64,000 nucleotides of DNA from JBAXQQ01 sp037131695. GTDB taxonomy: Bacteria; Armatimonadota; Hebobacteria; CAIYQO01. The translations under genes were made by a program, and so were the position numbers. This document shows, piece by piece, positions 1 through 9,483 of the stretch; within the stretch, counting starts at the first letter, position 1; the number at the start of each line of letters is the position of its first letter. Where the stretch lies: the NCBI GenBank assembly GCA_964638715.1, contig CAZWZF010000006.1:62001-126000 (forward strand), read 5' to 3'. Under the pieces are notes generated by a model. That model was given only the letters and a program-made list of their open reading frames with translations. It was not told where the DNA came from and searched no databases.

Positions 1-3000
1 TCAATACGTTCTCATGAACTTCTTTGTCTTCGATGGTGTTGTACGACCACTGCATGGGATAATTCACCGTTTTTGACGGCCAGATTACCTGCAGGTTTGC
101 GTTAACGCCTTTTAATTTAAGCGCATTCACTAACGCCAGTGCTTGCGGCTGCAATACCGCTTCTTCATTTGTAATAGCAACCGTTACCGGTCGTTTCAGG
201 AAAGAATATACCGCATCCGCATCGCTGACATTTTCATTTATCGCGGCCATTAACGGTTTTGTATCGCCGGTTGTTACTGTAAATGTGCCGTTTGCCACCA
301 GTGCGGTCGCCTGGTCGTGAACCTGCCATTTCCATGTTCCAGCAGGATCATTAATCGCAATTTTAAAACTGATTATGCGGTTAGTGGTGCGGTAAAGCTG
401 ATATCTCTCGGTACCAGTAGGATCGGTAATAGTTATCTCCACCGGCAGCATCCCGGTGAACTCTTTTCCCTGCGGGTCGAGAGCCTGAACACGCAAAGTG
501 CCGGTTTGTCCCTGGTGTATTGACGGCGTTGTTGCTACTGCCAATGATTTTATTTCGCGTGGAGCCAACAGGTAAATTGAACCGGCATATTTTAACCCGT
601 CACATACAAATTGCATCTGTTTGTTTGTCGTGATTGTTTTTATTGGAACCCGCCGCAATGCGTCATACAACACGCCGGCACCGGCAGCGTTGACAGTGGC
701 AATGTCCGGTTCGTATAAGAATTGCGAACCGACGCCGTCCTCAATTTTTGGTTTTCCATCGTTGCATATTATCCAATATTCCAGGTCGCCGCTGCGGCTG
801 CGGATTCCATTCCAGTTAATTTCATTATGATAAGTTTTTCGCTGCGATTCGAAAGAAAAATATGGTTTGAATATCGGTGAAATTGTTTCGCGGAACTGTT
901 TTATAAATGGCAGGAAATACTCTTCAAATTCCAGGTGGTCGTTCATATTGCTGGGGCCGTGTGAGTCCGGGACTACGAATGGCAGTTTCACCGCGCCTTC
1001 AATCTCTATAGTGGTGCCTTTGTCTACGATAATTGTTCCGCCGGCTTTGCGATAGCTTTCCAACGCCAGTTTGAAACCGGGTGATAACGGCTTGGTCATG
1101 CGGAAAATGAATATGGCGCGGAAACGTTTTACCAGCTCATCAGTATGTTTGGCGCAGTAAGCATCGGTGACGATATTTGCCTGGTAGCCGGATTTTTGTG
1201 TCAGATAATGTGCCGCCCATAACGCGCGGAAAGGCTGATCACCCAGCATTTCCTGGCGCAGCGACGATATAATCGCTATCTCATCGGCGCGGTCGATATT
1301 TGAATAGATATCGCCAAATCGTTTTGATATATCTGTTAACAGGGTCAGGTCTTCACTTTTTTGCTTGTCTTTCGCCCAACCACATATCCAATCGCCATTG
1401 CTGATATCAAGCACGCCAATGCCGGACGGGTTGCGGGAAAGGGATTGCAGGTAAACCTTGAAACCGGCTTCCTGTGTGCGTTGGGTTCCCAGATCGATAC
1501 CCACCCAGGGACGCGCTCCCTGGTCTTCCATCCCCATCGTCATGATATCGGTGCCGGTCATTTCGTTAGACGGGCAGACGCCATAGTCGCCATGAAAATC
1601 GTTAATGGCAAAGTCCAATGCACGATAAAATGTGCCCGGGTAAATGCCGCCGCCGGCACCAATACCCCAGCTTGCACCGCAAGACATTATGGCATTGCGG
1701 GTAGTTTTATTTAAAATCGCGCGCAGATTGCGGAAATTGTCGGGATACAAATCGTTGATCCATTGTCCCCACAACATTGCCTTGTCATCGTCCCCACTGA
1801 CCTTCATCTTTATATCTTCACCGACCTTGAATCCCCACGCTAAACCATACTTTTCCCGTTCTGCGCGTTCCTTGTCGGTCATGTCATTGGTTTTCTCGGT
1901 ATTATTCAGGTCTACATCAATATTGCCGAACTTCGATTCGAATACTGAGCGCAGCTTTTTCATCCTTTCCGGGTGGAGTACGTCAAAATTGGCAACCCCC
2001 GCGGAACCCCATACCGAACCCATCGTCGCCGGTGTAGGACCGTCGCCGGTACAGTAAGTGAAACCACCGAAATTAGGGTAACGGCGCAGCAGCATTGCCA
2101 TGTGGTCAGAGGTTTGATAGCGGTCGTCCGCCTGGTCGCGCCAATTATCGCCAACGTTGAAATATAAAATCAAGCCATTGTGAATGCTTAAAAACTGCAC
2201 CCCGCGCGACAGCATTGATTCCATTCCTGTTGATACCCGTCCGCGGCCTTCGCTTAATTCTGTCGGGAAATGCTGTCTCTGATAATCTTTAAATAGTTCC
2301 GGGTCTTTCTTTAATCCCTGCGAGGATTCAAATATATTGGCGTTGGGATTCATTACATTCGCGCCGTGATACGTGCCAATGGCATTGCTAAGCCAATTGA
2401 ATCCCAGGTTGGGAATCTTTTCCAAATCTTCCGGGTTCATGCTGGCATCACCCCATTTAAGATGGGTGAATATCTTCATATTCGTCTCTGGCAATAATCG
2501 GGTAATCTCAATTACCAGCGGATTGCCAATTACATCTCCCGCTTTTACTTTCAATTGATATTTGCCCGGACGTACCAGTGATGTATCAAATACTGCCTCT
2601 GCAGATGCTCCGTCGCCAGATTTTTTAAATGCAATATTACCCAACGGCATCGGTGCAGTACCGCCTTCAAGCCATGCTTCCGCTTTGCCCGTTTTCACCA
2701 CATCACCCCAGGCGCGCAGAGAGAATTGTATGCGTTCGCCTTCCAGGTAAACCTCGCGGTTGCGGTCGGTAAATATATATAATTCATTTCCCGCCGGCAC
2801 ATCCAGGTTGGCAGCAGGTTCTACCGGTGCGGGCGCACCCTGACGCAATGCTATTGTAAATCCTGATGTATCCGCAGTAATATCAGTCGGTGTTTCCAGC
2901 AGCTTTACGCCACCTTTCGATACCGAAAAGTGCAGTTTGCCGAGTTTGTCAGTGGAAATATCGTATCCTGCGGCAGATATTGGCAGATATAACCGCAATA

Positions 3001-3571
3001 CTGCTGGTTTATTTGATGAAAATGCTTCTTTAAAGATAACTTTGCCGCCGCTGTTTACGGTTACATTTACCTTGCCCGGACCGTCAGCACCTTGCAGCAG
3101 GTTGATATCAACCGGATAACATTGCAGATAACAGGTTATCGCACTTTTTTTCAATAATGCCGGGTCGGTTGTCACCACCCCGTCTGCATTTACGCTAAAC
3201 TTCAATTCTCCCGGCAGCACTATATGGTCGCCTTCATCAACATCTGTTGTTACCAGTGCCTTGATGCCTACATCGCTGGTAACTGCCAACTTGCCATCGC
3301 TATCTACCTTCGGTTCCGGCACCAGTTGTTCATCGGTCATATTATCTTTATCGCCGCCATACGCCGCGTATTCCATCGCCTGGCCATCGACATACACCGT
3401 ATTGGGGAAACGGTAATATATCATGCCATTAGGCAAATCATCATTTTTCTGCCAGAACTCAATAGGCGCGGTATATTTCGCGTCAACCAGGCGAAAATTA
3501 ATCTCCCTGCCCCAGACGGATAAACCGGCTGCCAGCAGGAATATACAACAGATATATCTATGGTGTGACAT
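1..3571 (-). CDS. Large secreted protein, possible glycoside-hydrolase-like (C-terminus outside window)
   Basis: The minus strand is open from an ATG at 3571 to the window edge, about 1190 codons without a stop, so the 3' end lies outside. The N-terminus MSHHRYICCIFLLAAGLSVWG is a signal peptide. About residues 25-400 read as beta-rich, Ig-like segments. A central part (about 420-800) has a barrel-like alternation with motifs such as FTHLKWGDASMNPEDL and a tract GASWGIGAGGGIYPG. It is followed by a region rich in hydrophobic strands (AIFIFRMTKPLSPGFKLALE) resembling the glutamine-amidotransferase-like fold seen after beta-galactosidase-type barrels. I cannot assign a GH family or catalytic residues. 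A GGGGG run just 5' of the ATG may serve as a Shine-Dalgarno site. An exported polysaccharide-active or surface protein is the most likely role; the reading frame itself is certain. Confidence 0.75.
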   Translation of the reverse strand, partial: MSHHRYICCIFLLAAGLSVWGREINFRLVDAKYTAPIEFWQKNDDLPNGMIYYRFPNTVYVDGQAMEYAAYGGDKDNMTDEQLVPEPKVDSDGKLAVTSDVGIKALVTTDVDEGDHIVLPGELKFSVNADGVVTTDPALLKKSAITCYLQCYPVDINLLQGADGPGKVNVTVNSGGKVIFKEAFSSNKPAVLRLYLPISAAGYDISTDKLGKLHFSVSKGGVKLLETPTDITADTSGFTIALRQGAPAPVEPAANLDVPAGNELYIFTDRNREVYLEGERIQFSLRAWGDVVKTGKAEAWLEGGTAPMPLGNIAFKKSGDGASAEAVFDTSLVRPGKYQLKVKAGDVIGNPLVIEITRLLPETNMKIFTHLKWGDASMNPEDLEKIPNLGFNWLSNAIGTYHGANVMNPNANIFESSQGLKKDPELFKDYQRQHFPTELSEGRGRVSTGMESMLSRGVQFLSIHNGLILYFNVGDNWRDQADDRYQTSDHMAMLLRRYPNFGGFTYCTGDGPTPATMGSVWGSAGVANFDVLHPERMKKLRSVFESKFGNIDVDLNNTEKTNDMTDKERAEREKYGLAWGFKVGEDIKMKVSGDDDKAMLWGQWINDLYPDNFRNLRAILNKTTRNAIMSCGASWGIGAGGGIYPGTFYRALDFAINDFHGDYGVCPSNEMTGTDIMTMGMEDQGARPWVGIDLGTQRTQEAGFKVYLQSLSRNPSGIGVLDISNGDWICGWAKDKQKSEDLTLLTDISKRFGDIYSNIDRADEIAIISSLRQEMLGDQPFRALWAAHYLTQKSGYQANIVTDAYCAKHTDELVKRFRAIFIFRMTKPLSPGFKLALESYRKAGGTIIVDKGTTIEIEGAVKLPFVVPDSHGPSNMNDHLEFEEYFLPFIKQFRETISPIFKPYFSFESQRKTYHNEINWNGIRSRSGDLEYWIICNDGKPKIEDGVGSQFLYEPDIATVNAAGAGVLYDALRRVPIKTITTNKQMQFVCDGLKYAGSIYLLAPREIKSLAVATTPSIHQGQTGTLRVQALDPQGKEFTGMLPVEITITDPTGTERYQLYRTTNRIISFKIAINDPAGTWKWQVHDQATALVANGTFTVTTGDTKPLMAAINENVSDADAVYSFLKRPVTVAITNEEAVLQPQALALVNALKLKGVNANLQVIWPSKTVNYPMQWSYNTIEDKEVHENVL

Positions 3572-3588
3572 TATAACCCCCTTTTGAA

Positions 3589-3625
3589 GAGAGAGGAGAG
3601 AAGAGTGAAGAGAGAAATTACGAAT
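3589..3625. repeat. Heptameric GA-rich and ACGAATT tandem repeat
   Basis: Purine-rich units close to GAGAGAA repeat with a 7-bp step and pass into ACGAATT units at the start of the upstream gene's leader. They abut the left end of the MITE-like element at 3631. Confidence 0.7.
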
Positions 3626-3630
3626 TACGC

Positions 3631-3791
3631 AGGCTCTTGCAAAACCTATTTTCTGAATTATAGATTTTCGCCTTAAAAGCCCCTCCCCTCAATCCCCTCC
3701 CCGGTTGGAGAGGGGAAGAACGACTTTCAGGGACTGACACCGAGTGGCGAAGCCAGGAAGGTGTCTGTACCATTGGGTTTTGCAAAAGCCT
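3631..3791 (+). mobile_element. MITE-like element, copy 1 (REP core 3730-3771)
   Basis: About 161 bp. The ends form inverted repeats: AGGCTCTTGCAAAACC on the left and GGTTTTGCAAAAGCCT on the right. Inside lie a C-rich/G-rich stem (CCCCTCCCC paired with GGAGAGGGG) and an imperfect palindrome, GGGACTGACACC...GGTGTCTGTACC at 3730-3771. Related copies occur at 10595, 16047 and 22609. It has no coding capacity. The copy sits inside ACGAATT heptamer repeats on both sides. The palindrome resembles the REP sequences that flank the RAYT transposase at 28656. Confidence 0.8.
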
Positions 3792-3793
3792 CT

Positions 3794-3912
3794 ACGAATT
3801 ACGAATTACGAATTACGAATTACGAATTATTTTGATAATGATTAATTGTCCATTGTCCATTGTCAATTGTCAATTCTTCTCTCTTCTCTCTTCTCTCTTC
3901 TCTCTTCACTCT
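3794..3912. repeat. Three adjacent heptameric tandem repeats
   Basis: Five ACGAATT units (3794-3829) are followed by about four ATTGTCC/ATTGTCA units (3846-3875) and then about five CTTCTCT units (3876-3912). All three have a 7-bp period but different sequences. The last array overlaps the 3' end of the Fe-S protein gene on the minus strand. Confidence 0.85.
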
Positions 3913-4591
3913 TCTTCATACATATCGCCAAACATTTCCCGCATATTTTCACTTCAGTCAGATGGGCGTGGCATTTGGCAGTATCGAATCTTTCAGAAAG
4001 CGGGTCGGGTTCTGCGAATGGTTTGCCGGTGTAGGCCTGGACCGGGCAGATATTCACGCAGGCGCGACAGTCGCCGCATTTATTTTCCATCAATTCAGCA
4101 TTAGTGAAGTGGGCATCGGTTAGTACTGTACCCCAGCGAATTGCCGGGCCATATTGCGGGGTAATCAGCATGCAATGGCGGCCAATCCACCCCAGTCCGG
4201 CGCGGCGACCGGCTATTTTATGGGAAAATGTTCCTAACAGCGGGTTGTTATTCGCCCGGTCGGACGCGGCAATCGCCTGTGACGGGTATCCTTTTTCCTG
4301 CAAAAATATCGCCAGTTTTGCCGTTAATTCATTCAACTGTTCATTTACCACCACGTAACATTCGCGGCCATAACGCTCTTTAGTATCTTCCTGCGGCGCC
4401 AGCAACTGGCTTACTATCTTGTTATTCAACGCAATGCCGACAGTAACCGCGTTGCGGGTAGCGATATCGCCAACCGGCCAAATCCGCGCGACATCATCCC
4501 AGATATCGCCAAGGCTGGAAAACCCAATCACGCTCGCGCCATTAGCCAGCGCAAACTCACGTATCTCATTTTCCAATGCATGATTATTCAT
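3863..4591 (-). CDS. QueG-like 4Fe-4S protein (short epoxyqueuosine reductase relative)
   Basis: About 242 residues. The C-terminal half shows a ferredoxin-type cluster motif CGDCRACVNICP, then further cysteines in CHAHLTEVKICGKCLAIC, together enough for two 4Fe-4S clusters. This is the arrangement of the Fe-S domain of epoxyqueuosine reductase and its relatives. The preceding region (GRRAGLGWIGRHCMLITPQYG) also matches that family. It is much shorter than true QueG (about 350 residues or more) and lacks the N-terminal cobalamin-binding part, so a different reductase role is possible. The last residues, rich in EERREKREERR, are encoded by the CTTCTCT heptamer array, so the natural C-terminus has probably been replaced. 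I chose the ATG at 4591; an in-frame TTG at 4606 is the alternative. Neither has a clear ribosome site. Confidence 0.75.
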   Translation of the reverse strand: MNNHALENEIREFALANGASVIGFSSLGDIWDDVARIWPVGDIATRNAVTVGIALNNKIVSQLLAPQEDTKERYGRECYVVVNEQLNELTAKLAIFLQEKGYPSQAIAASDRANNNPLLGTFSHKIAGRRAGLGWIGRHCMLITPQYGPAIRWGTVLTDAHFTNAELMENKCGDCRACVNICPVQAYTGKPFAEPDPLSERFDTAKCHAHLTEVKICGKCLAICMKKSEERREKREERRIDN

Positions 4592-4642
4592 ATATGATAA
4601 TTTCAATGAATCAACAAAAATACCTTGCTAAGATAAAAATAA

Positions 4643-4713
4643 TTACACAGAGATACACGGAGGAGACACAGAGACGCACGGAGTGAATAAAAAAATCTCC
4701 GTGCATCTTGTAA
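4643..4713. repeat. CACAGAG/CTCCGTG hairpin element, upstream copy
   Basis: The arms TTACACAGAGATACACGGAG and TCTCCGTGCATCTTGTAA form an imperfect inverted repeat around a central GAGTGAATAAAAAAATCTCC. A better preserved copy in the same orientation lies at 9332-9416, on the other side of the beta-propeller gene. Confidence 0.8.
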
Positions 4714-4745
4714 CAAAAAAAATTAATTTTTAATTTTAAATTATA

Positions 4746-4773
4746 TTGACATTCCCCTGTATACCAGTATAAT
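4746..4773 (+). promoter_or_regulatory. Sigma-70-type promoter of the beta-propeller gene
   Basis: TTGACA at 4746-4751 and TATAAT at 4768-4773 are both perfect consensus hexamers with a 16-bp spacer. The predicted leader to the ATG at 4854 is about 75 nt and carries GAGGAG just before the start. Confidence 0.85.
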
Positions 4774-4853
4774 ATTTCACGATAGGATTACAAGGAAAAG
4801 GTATGCTTGTAATCAATAAAAAGCGTGTGGATTAGCCACGCGAGGAGACCACC

Positions 4854-7800
4854 ATGAGAAAAGTAATTCCGATTCTTGCAATCTTAATTTTATCAATTGC
4901 CATGTCGCTGGCGCAGTTGGCGAATAGTGCTTGGCCGATGTTCCGTCATGACCTGAAGCATACCGGGCGTAGTCCGTATACTGGGCCGGCGACTGCGACG
5001 CAGAAGTGGGCGTTCACGACCGGTGGTATAGTACAATCGTCCCCCACCATTGGCGAAGACGGTACTATCTATGTAGGTGCCAATGATAGAAAATTATATG
5101 CCATCAAACCAGATGGTACTTTAAAATGGGCATTTACTACCGGTGATATTGTATATTCAAGTCCAGCCATTGGTGCGGATGGCACTATTTATGTTGGTTC
5201 TAGTGATAATAAATTATATGCCATCAAACCCGATGGTACTCAAAAATGGGCATTTACTACTGGTTATTGGGTATGTTCAAGTCCTTCAATCGGCGCGGAT
5301 GGCACTATCTATGTCGGTTCTAGGGATAATAAAATCTATGCTATAAAATCCGATGGTACTCTAAAATGGGAATTAACTTATAAGGGTTGGGTAAATTTAA
5401 CTCCGGGCATTGGCGCGGATGGCACTATCTATGTCGGTTCTAGGGATAATAAATTCTATGCGATAAAATCCGATGGTACTCAAAAGTGGGCATTTACTAC
5501 CGGGGGAGAGGTGCATTCAAGTCCGGCCATTGGCGCGGATGGCACTATTTATGTAGGTTCCTTTGATAGCAAATTATATGCCATCAAACCCGATGGTACT
5601 CAAAAGTGGGCATTTACTACCGGGGGAGAGGTATATTCAAGTCCGGGCATTGGCGCGGATGGCACTATCTATGTCGGTTCTAGGGATAATAAACTCTACG
5701 CGATAAAACCTGATGGTACTCAAAAATGGGCATTTACTACCGGGAGTATAGTAGATTCAAGTCCGACCATTGGCGCGGATGGCACTATTTATGTCGGTTC
5801 CAATGATAAAAAAGTTTATGCCATCATACCAGATGGTACTCAAAAATGGGCATTTACTACCGGGAGTGTAGTAGAATCAAGTCCTTCCATTGGCTCGGAT
5901 GGCACTATTTTTGTCGGTTCCTATGATCATAATTTATATGCCATCGGTGCCGGTGGTAACACGCAAACCCTAACCATTACCCCCACCTCCGCTACTCTTA
6001 ATAAAGGTGCAACCCAACAATTTACTGCTACACCGTCAACGGGAGTTACCTGGTCCGCGACTGGTGGCACTATTAGCAACACCGGGTTATTTACCGCTGG
6101 GAATACGGTGGGAACATATACTGTTACCGCTAAAAATACAACTGACACGGCGACGGCGAGTGTTACTATTACTGCGGCGCAAACCCCTGCTATCACCATC
6201 ACCGCACCCAATGGCGGCGAACAGTGGCAGCAAGGCAGTGTGCATCCGATAACCTGGACATCCACCGGCGTCCCGGGGAATGTAAAAATAGACCTTTTCA
6301 AAGGCGGCGTCCTTAACGGCACGATTATCGCCAGCACCACGAATACCGGTTCATTCAACTGGACAGTTCCGGCAAATCAGGCAGTGGGTACCGACTATCA
6401 AGTAAAAATTATCGATTTGGCAGACGTCACGGTGCAAAGTAAGAGCGCGGCTAATTTTGCGGTTACTGCTGGTGCACCAAAAAGTAATGACCCATGGCCC
6501 ATGTTCCATCATGACCTTCAACATACTGGACGCAGTCCGTTTACCGGACCTGCAAACCCTTCGCAGAAATGGGCTTTTACTGCTGAAGGCGTTATTTATT
6601 CCAGTCCAGCAATCAGTGCAGATGGTACCGTATATTTTGGAGCACATGGTGGTAATTTTTATGCTATCAAACCTGATGGCACCCAAAAATGGGTTTATAA
6701 AACTAATGGTGACGTAAACTCAAGTCCTACTATTGGTGTTGATGGTACAATTTATGTAGGCTCAAGGGATCATAAACTTTATGCTTTCAATTCTGATGGT
6801 TCAGTAAAATGGACATTTTTAACAAAGAATTGGGTGGAATCGAGTCCGATAATTGGTGTAGATGGTACTATTTACATTAGTTCTGAAGATAAGAATCTTT
6901 ATGCTATTAATCCTGATGGTACGCAAAAATGGATATTTACTGCAGGTAACTGGTTGGATTCCACCCCTGCTTTAGGAACAGATGGTACAATTTATATAGG
7001 TTCCGATGATAAAAATCTTTATGCCATTAATCCTGATGGTACACAAAAATGGATATTCACTGCAGGTGGTTATATTCGTTCAAGTCCTATTATTAGTGTC
7101 GATGGTACCATTTATTTCGGGTCATTAGATAAAAAAATCTATGCTGTTGATATAAATGGTAAGCAGAAATGGGTCTACTTAACCGGTGGATCCATAGATT
7201 CAACTCCTGCTATTGCCTCAGATGGAACTATTTATGTAGGATCAAGAGACAATAATTTTTACGCATTTAATACAAATGGTACATTGAAATGGTTGTTTAA
7301 AACTTCTCAAAGTATTTATTCAAGTCCAGCTATTGGTGCTGATAATACGATTTATTTCGGGTCTGATGATAGTAAACTTTATGCGATAAATCCTAATGGA
7401 GTACAAAAATGGGTATTTACAACAAAAGGATTTATTCATTCCAGTCCAGCTATCGGGTCAGATGGAACAATTTATATTGGATCTTATGATGATTCCGATA
7501 AAAATCTCTATGCCATCGGTAACGGCACAGCACCAACCCTCACCATAACCCCACCAACCGCAACCCTGAATACCGGCGCAACCCAGCAATTCACCGCTAA
7601 CCCGGCGACTGGCGTAACATGGACTGCAACCGGTGGAACTATCAGCAAAACAGGGTTATATACCGCTGGGAATACAGCGGGAACTTATACTGTTACCGCA
7701 AAAAATACAACTGATACTGCGACGGCGAGTGTTACTATTACTGCGGCGCAAACCCTCACAATCACCCCGCCAACCGCAACCCTTAACTCTGGCGCAACAC

Positions 7801-9314
7801 AGCAATTCACCGCCAGCCCGTCAACCGGTGTGGCATGGCTTGCTACTGGCGGAACCATCAGCAATACCGGGTTATATACCGCAGGAAATACCGCAGGGAC
7901 ATTCGTTGTTACAGCTAAATCTGCGGCAGGTACGGCGACGGCGAGTGTTACTATCACCGCAAAACCAACCCTGGCAACCCCGGTACAGGTTGCACCGCAG
8001 AATAATGCCGCGAATATTATTGCTCCGGCGACCATTGTCTGGCAGCCGGTGGCAAACGCGGTCAGTTACGAATATGAAGTTTATGGGCCTGCCAGCGCGA
8101 CGGTTCCGGTGGAGACCCAGACCGTCACCGCCACTTCGGCAGTTATTCAATATACCCTTACCGCAGGTACCAGCTACAATTGGCGGGTGCGGGCGATAGA
8201 CGCCAATGGTGTGCAAAGCGCGTTTTCGCCAAAGTGGACATTCACCACCATCGTGAACCAGGGGCTTGCATTCCCGATACTCACCAGTCCTGCCAATGGC
8301 TCCACCGGTGCGGCAATCGCCACGACGCTGAACTGGCTGCCGGTCGACAACGCGGTTAATTATACCGTGCAATACGCGACCAACAACAATTTCAACAAGG
8401 CAACAGTGCTGACCGGAGCTGCCACCACGCAAAACGTCACCCTGTTGGGAGGCACCCGCTACTACTGGCACGTCAAGGCAATCGACGCCAACGGCCAGGA
8501 AAGCGGCTGGTCATCTGCCTGGTATTTCACCACGGCTGCCCAGACAACGCAGATGGACGCGCCGACCCTGATAACCCCGGCGGACAGCGTCATAGACGTG
8601 CCGATAAAGACGACATTCACCTGGACCACAGTTGCCAACGCGGTCGCCTATGATATTGAGGTGTCAAAAGACGCGACATTCGCCACCCGGGCGGTGATGG
8701 GCAGCAATAGCACCAGCCTGACAACCACCCTGGCGAACAGCATCGTCTATTACTGGCGGGTTCGCGGCAAAAACGGCAACAGCCTGGGCACATGGTCAGC
8801 GGTTGGCACCTTCACCACCGAGGCATTCGTCCCCACCACCGGTGTAGACGCCGCCATCGCAAACTCAAAGGTTGGCAGCCCGCTGATGGGCATCGGCGTG
8901 GTGAACAATGATGGCACCCTGCAAACCGTAACGGTAGAACAGCCGATTAACCGCCAGAGCGAGTTTAATATCATGGTGAAAAACACCGGCAACCAACCAG
9001 ACAATTTCCTGGTATCCACCACCTCAACGATAAATGCCAAATGGAAAGTGACAGTATTCGATGTCAGCGGCATCGACATCACCCGGAAAGTATTCAACGG
9101 CGGCTGGTCATCATACATCGTAAAACCAGGCGAAAGCGTGATAATGCGCCTGAGATTCGCCGCCACCAGCGGACAAATTATTGACCCTACCAATCCGCCG
9201 ACCCAGTCAATTATGCTGACCGCGCAATCCTGGAAAGATATCACCAATGGTGTCGCCACTCCGGCCACCGACACGGTAGTTGGCGCAGCGGTATTGGTGA
9301 AAATGTCGAAGTAA
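4854..9314 (+). CDS. Secreted double beta-propeller protein with Ig-like and FN3 domains
   Basis: 1486 residues with a signal peptide (1-25). Two propellers of eight blades each occupy about 44-364 and 572-890. Each blade is about 40 residues around the pattern QKWAFTTG..SSP.IGADGTIYVGS, the PQQ/BamB-like repeat. Each propeller is introduced by a WPMF(R/H)HDL.HTGRSP segment. Between them are a Big_2-like Ig domain and a Kre9/Knh1-like domain (ITAPNGGEQWQQGS). After the second propeller come two more Big_2-like domains, three FN3-like domains and a beta-rich C-terminus that may serve in anchoring. No catalytic residues are visible; a surface or extracellular binding role is likely. DNA of the first propeller is nearly identical between blades (120-bp period) and GC-richer than the second, so blade number may change by recombination. 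The start has GAGGAG nine bases upstream. Confidence 0.85.
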   Translation: MRKVIPILAILILSIAMSLAQLANSAWPMFRHDLKHTGRSPYTGPATATQKWAFTTGGIVQSSPTIGEDGTIYVGANDRKLYAIKPDGTLKWAFTTGDIVYSSPAIGADGTIYVGSSDNKLYAIKPDGTQKWAFTTGYWVCSSPSIGADGTIYVGSRDNKIYAIKSDGTLKWELTYKGWVNLTPGIGADGTIYVGSRDNKFYAIKSDGTQKWAFTTGGEVHSSPAIGADGTIYVGSFDSKLYAIKPDGTQKWAFTTGGEVYSSPGIGADGTIYVGSRDNKLYAIKPDGTQKWAFTTGSIVDSSPTIGADGTIYVGSNDKKVYAIIPDGTQKWAFTTGSVVESSPSIGSDGTIFVGSYDHNLYAIGAGGNTQTLTITPTSATLNKGATQQFTATPSTGVTWSATGGTISNTGLFTAGNTVGTYTVTAKNTTDTATASVTITAAQTPAITITAPNGGEQWQQGSVHPITWTSTGVPGNVKIDLFKGGVLNGTIIASTTNTGSFNWTVPANQAVGTDYQVKIIDLADVTVQSKSAANFAVTAGAPKSNDPWPMFHHDLQHTGRSPFTGPANPSQKWAFTAEGVIYSSPAISADGTVYFGAHGGNFYAIKPDGTQKWVYKTNGDVNSSPTIGVDGTIYVGSRDHKLYAFNSDGSVKWTFLTKNWVESSPIIGVDGTIYISSEDKNLYAINPDGTQKWIFTAGNWLDSTPALGTDGTIYIGSDDKNLYAINPDGTQKWIFTAGGYIRSSPIISVDGTIYFGSLDKKIYAVDINGKQKWVYLTGGSIDSTPAIASDGTIYVGSRDNNFYAFNTNGTLKWLFKTSQSIYSSPAIGADNTIYFGSDDSKLYAINPNGVQKWVFTTKGFIHSSPAIGSDGTIYIGSYDDSDKNLYAIGNGTAPTLTITPPTATLNTGATQQFTANPATGVTWTATGGTISKTGLYTAGNTAGTYTVTAKNTTDTATASVTITAAQTLTITPPTATLNSGATQQFTASPSTGVAWLATGGTISNTGLYTAGNTAGTFVVTAKSAAGTATASVTITAKPTLATPVQVAPQNNAANIIAPATIVWQPVANAVSYEYEVYGPASATVPVETQTVTATSAVIQYTLTAGTSYNWRVRAIDANGVQSAFSPKWTFTTIVNQGLAFPILTSPANGSTGAAIATTLNWLPVDNAVNYTVQYATNNNFNKATVLTGAATTQNVTLLGGTRYYWHVKAIDANGQESGWSSAWYFTTAAQTTQMDAPTLITPADSVIDVPIKTTFTWTTVANAVAYDIEVSKDATFATRAVMGSNSTSLTTTLANSIVYYWRVRGKNGNSLGTWSAVGTFTTEAFVPTTGVDAAIANSKVGSPLMGIGVVNNDGTLQTVTVEQPINRQSEFNIMVKNTGNQPDNFLVSTTSTINAKWKVTVFDVSGIDITRKVFNGGWSSYIVKPGESVIMRLRFAATSGQIIDPTNPPTQSIMLTAQSWKDITNGVATPATDTVVGAAVLVKMSK
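4986..5945 (+). repeat. Coding tandem repeat, eight units of about 120 bp
   Basis: Eight 40-codon blades of the first propeller are highly similar at the DNA level, e.g. the segments around GGCGCGGATGGCACTATT recur almost unchanged. The second propeller (about 6567-7525) has the same protein period but much more diverged, AT-richer DNA. Confidence 0.85.
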
Positions 9315-9331
9315 GAGAGGTTTTTATTTAG

Positions 9332-9416
9332 TTACACAGAGATTCACGGAGAAGACTCAGAGACGCACGGAGTGAATAAAAAAATCTCCGTGTATTCTCC
9401 GTGAATCTCTGTGTAA
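9332..9416. repeat. CACAGAG/CTCCGTG hairpin element, downstream copy
   Basis: Perfect 21-bp inverted arms (9332-9352 and 9396-9416, TTACACAGAGATTCACGGAG and its complement) surround the same central GAGTGAATAAAAAAATCTCC as the copy at 4643. It may also act as a transcription terminator hairpin, although no long T tract follows. Confidence 0.85.
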
Positions 9417-9483
9417 TAATATTGATTTAATCGGGTTTTTGTGGTTAAATTCAGTAGTCAGTCACATAAAGGATGGTATAGTT

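Noticed and set aside
1..3571. Short plus-strand open frames such as 1361-1714 and 3224-3523
   Set aside because: They are antisense to one continuous minus-strand frame of about 1190 codons with a signal peptide.
3794..3912. Possible CRISPR array
   Set aside because: The units are 7-bp direct repeats without spacers; no cas genes are in the window.
7872..8471. Long frames in the Ig/FN3 part of the propeller gene, both strands
   Set aside because: They are out-of-frame readings of repetitive coding DNA with arginine/proline-rich composition.
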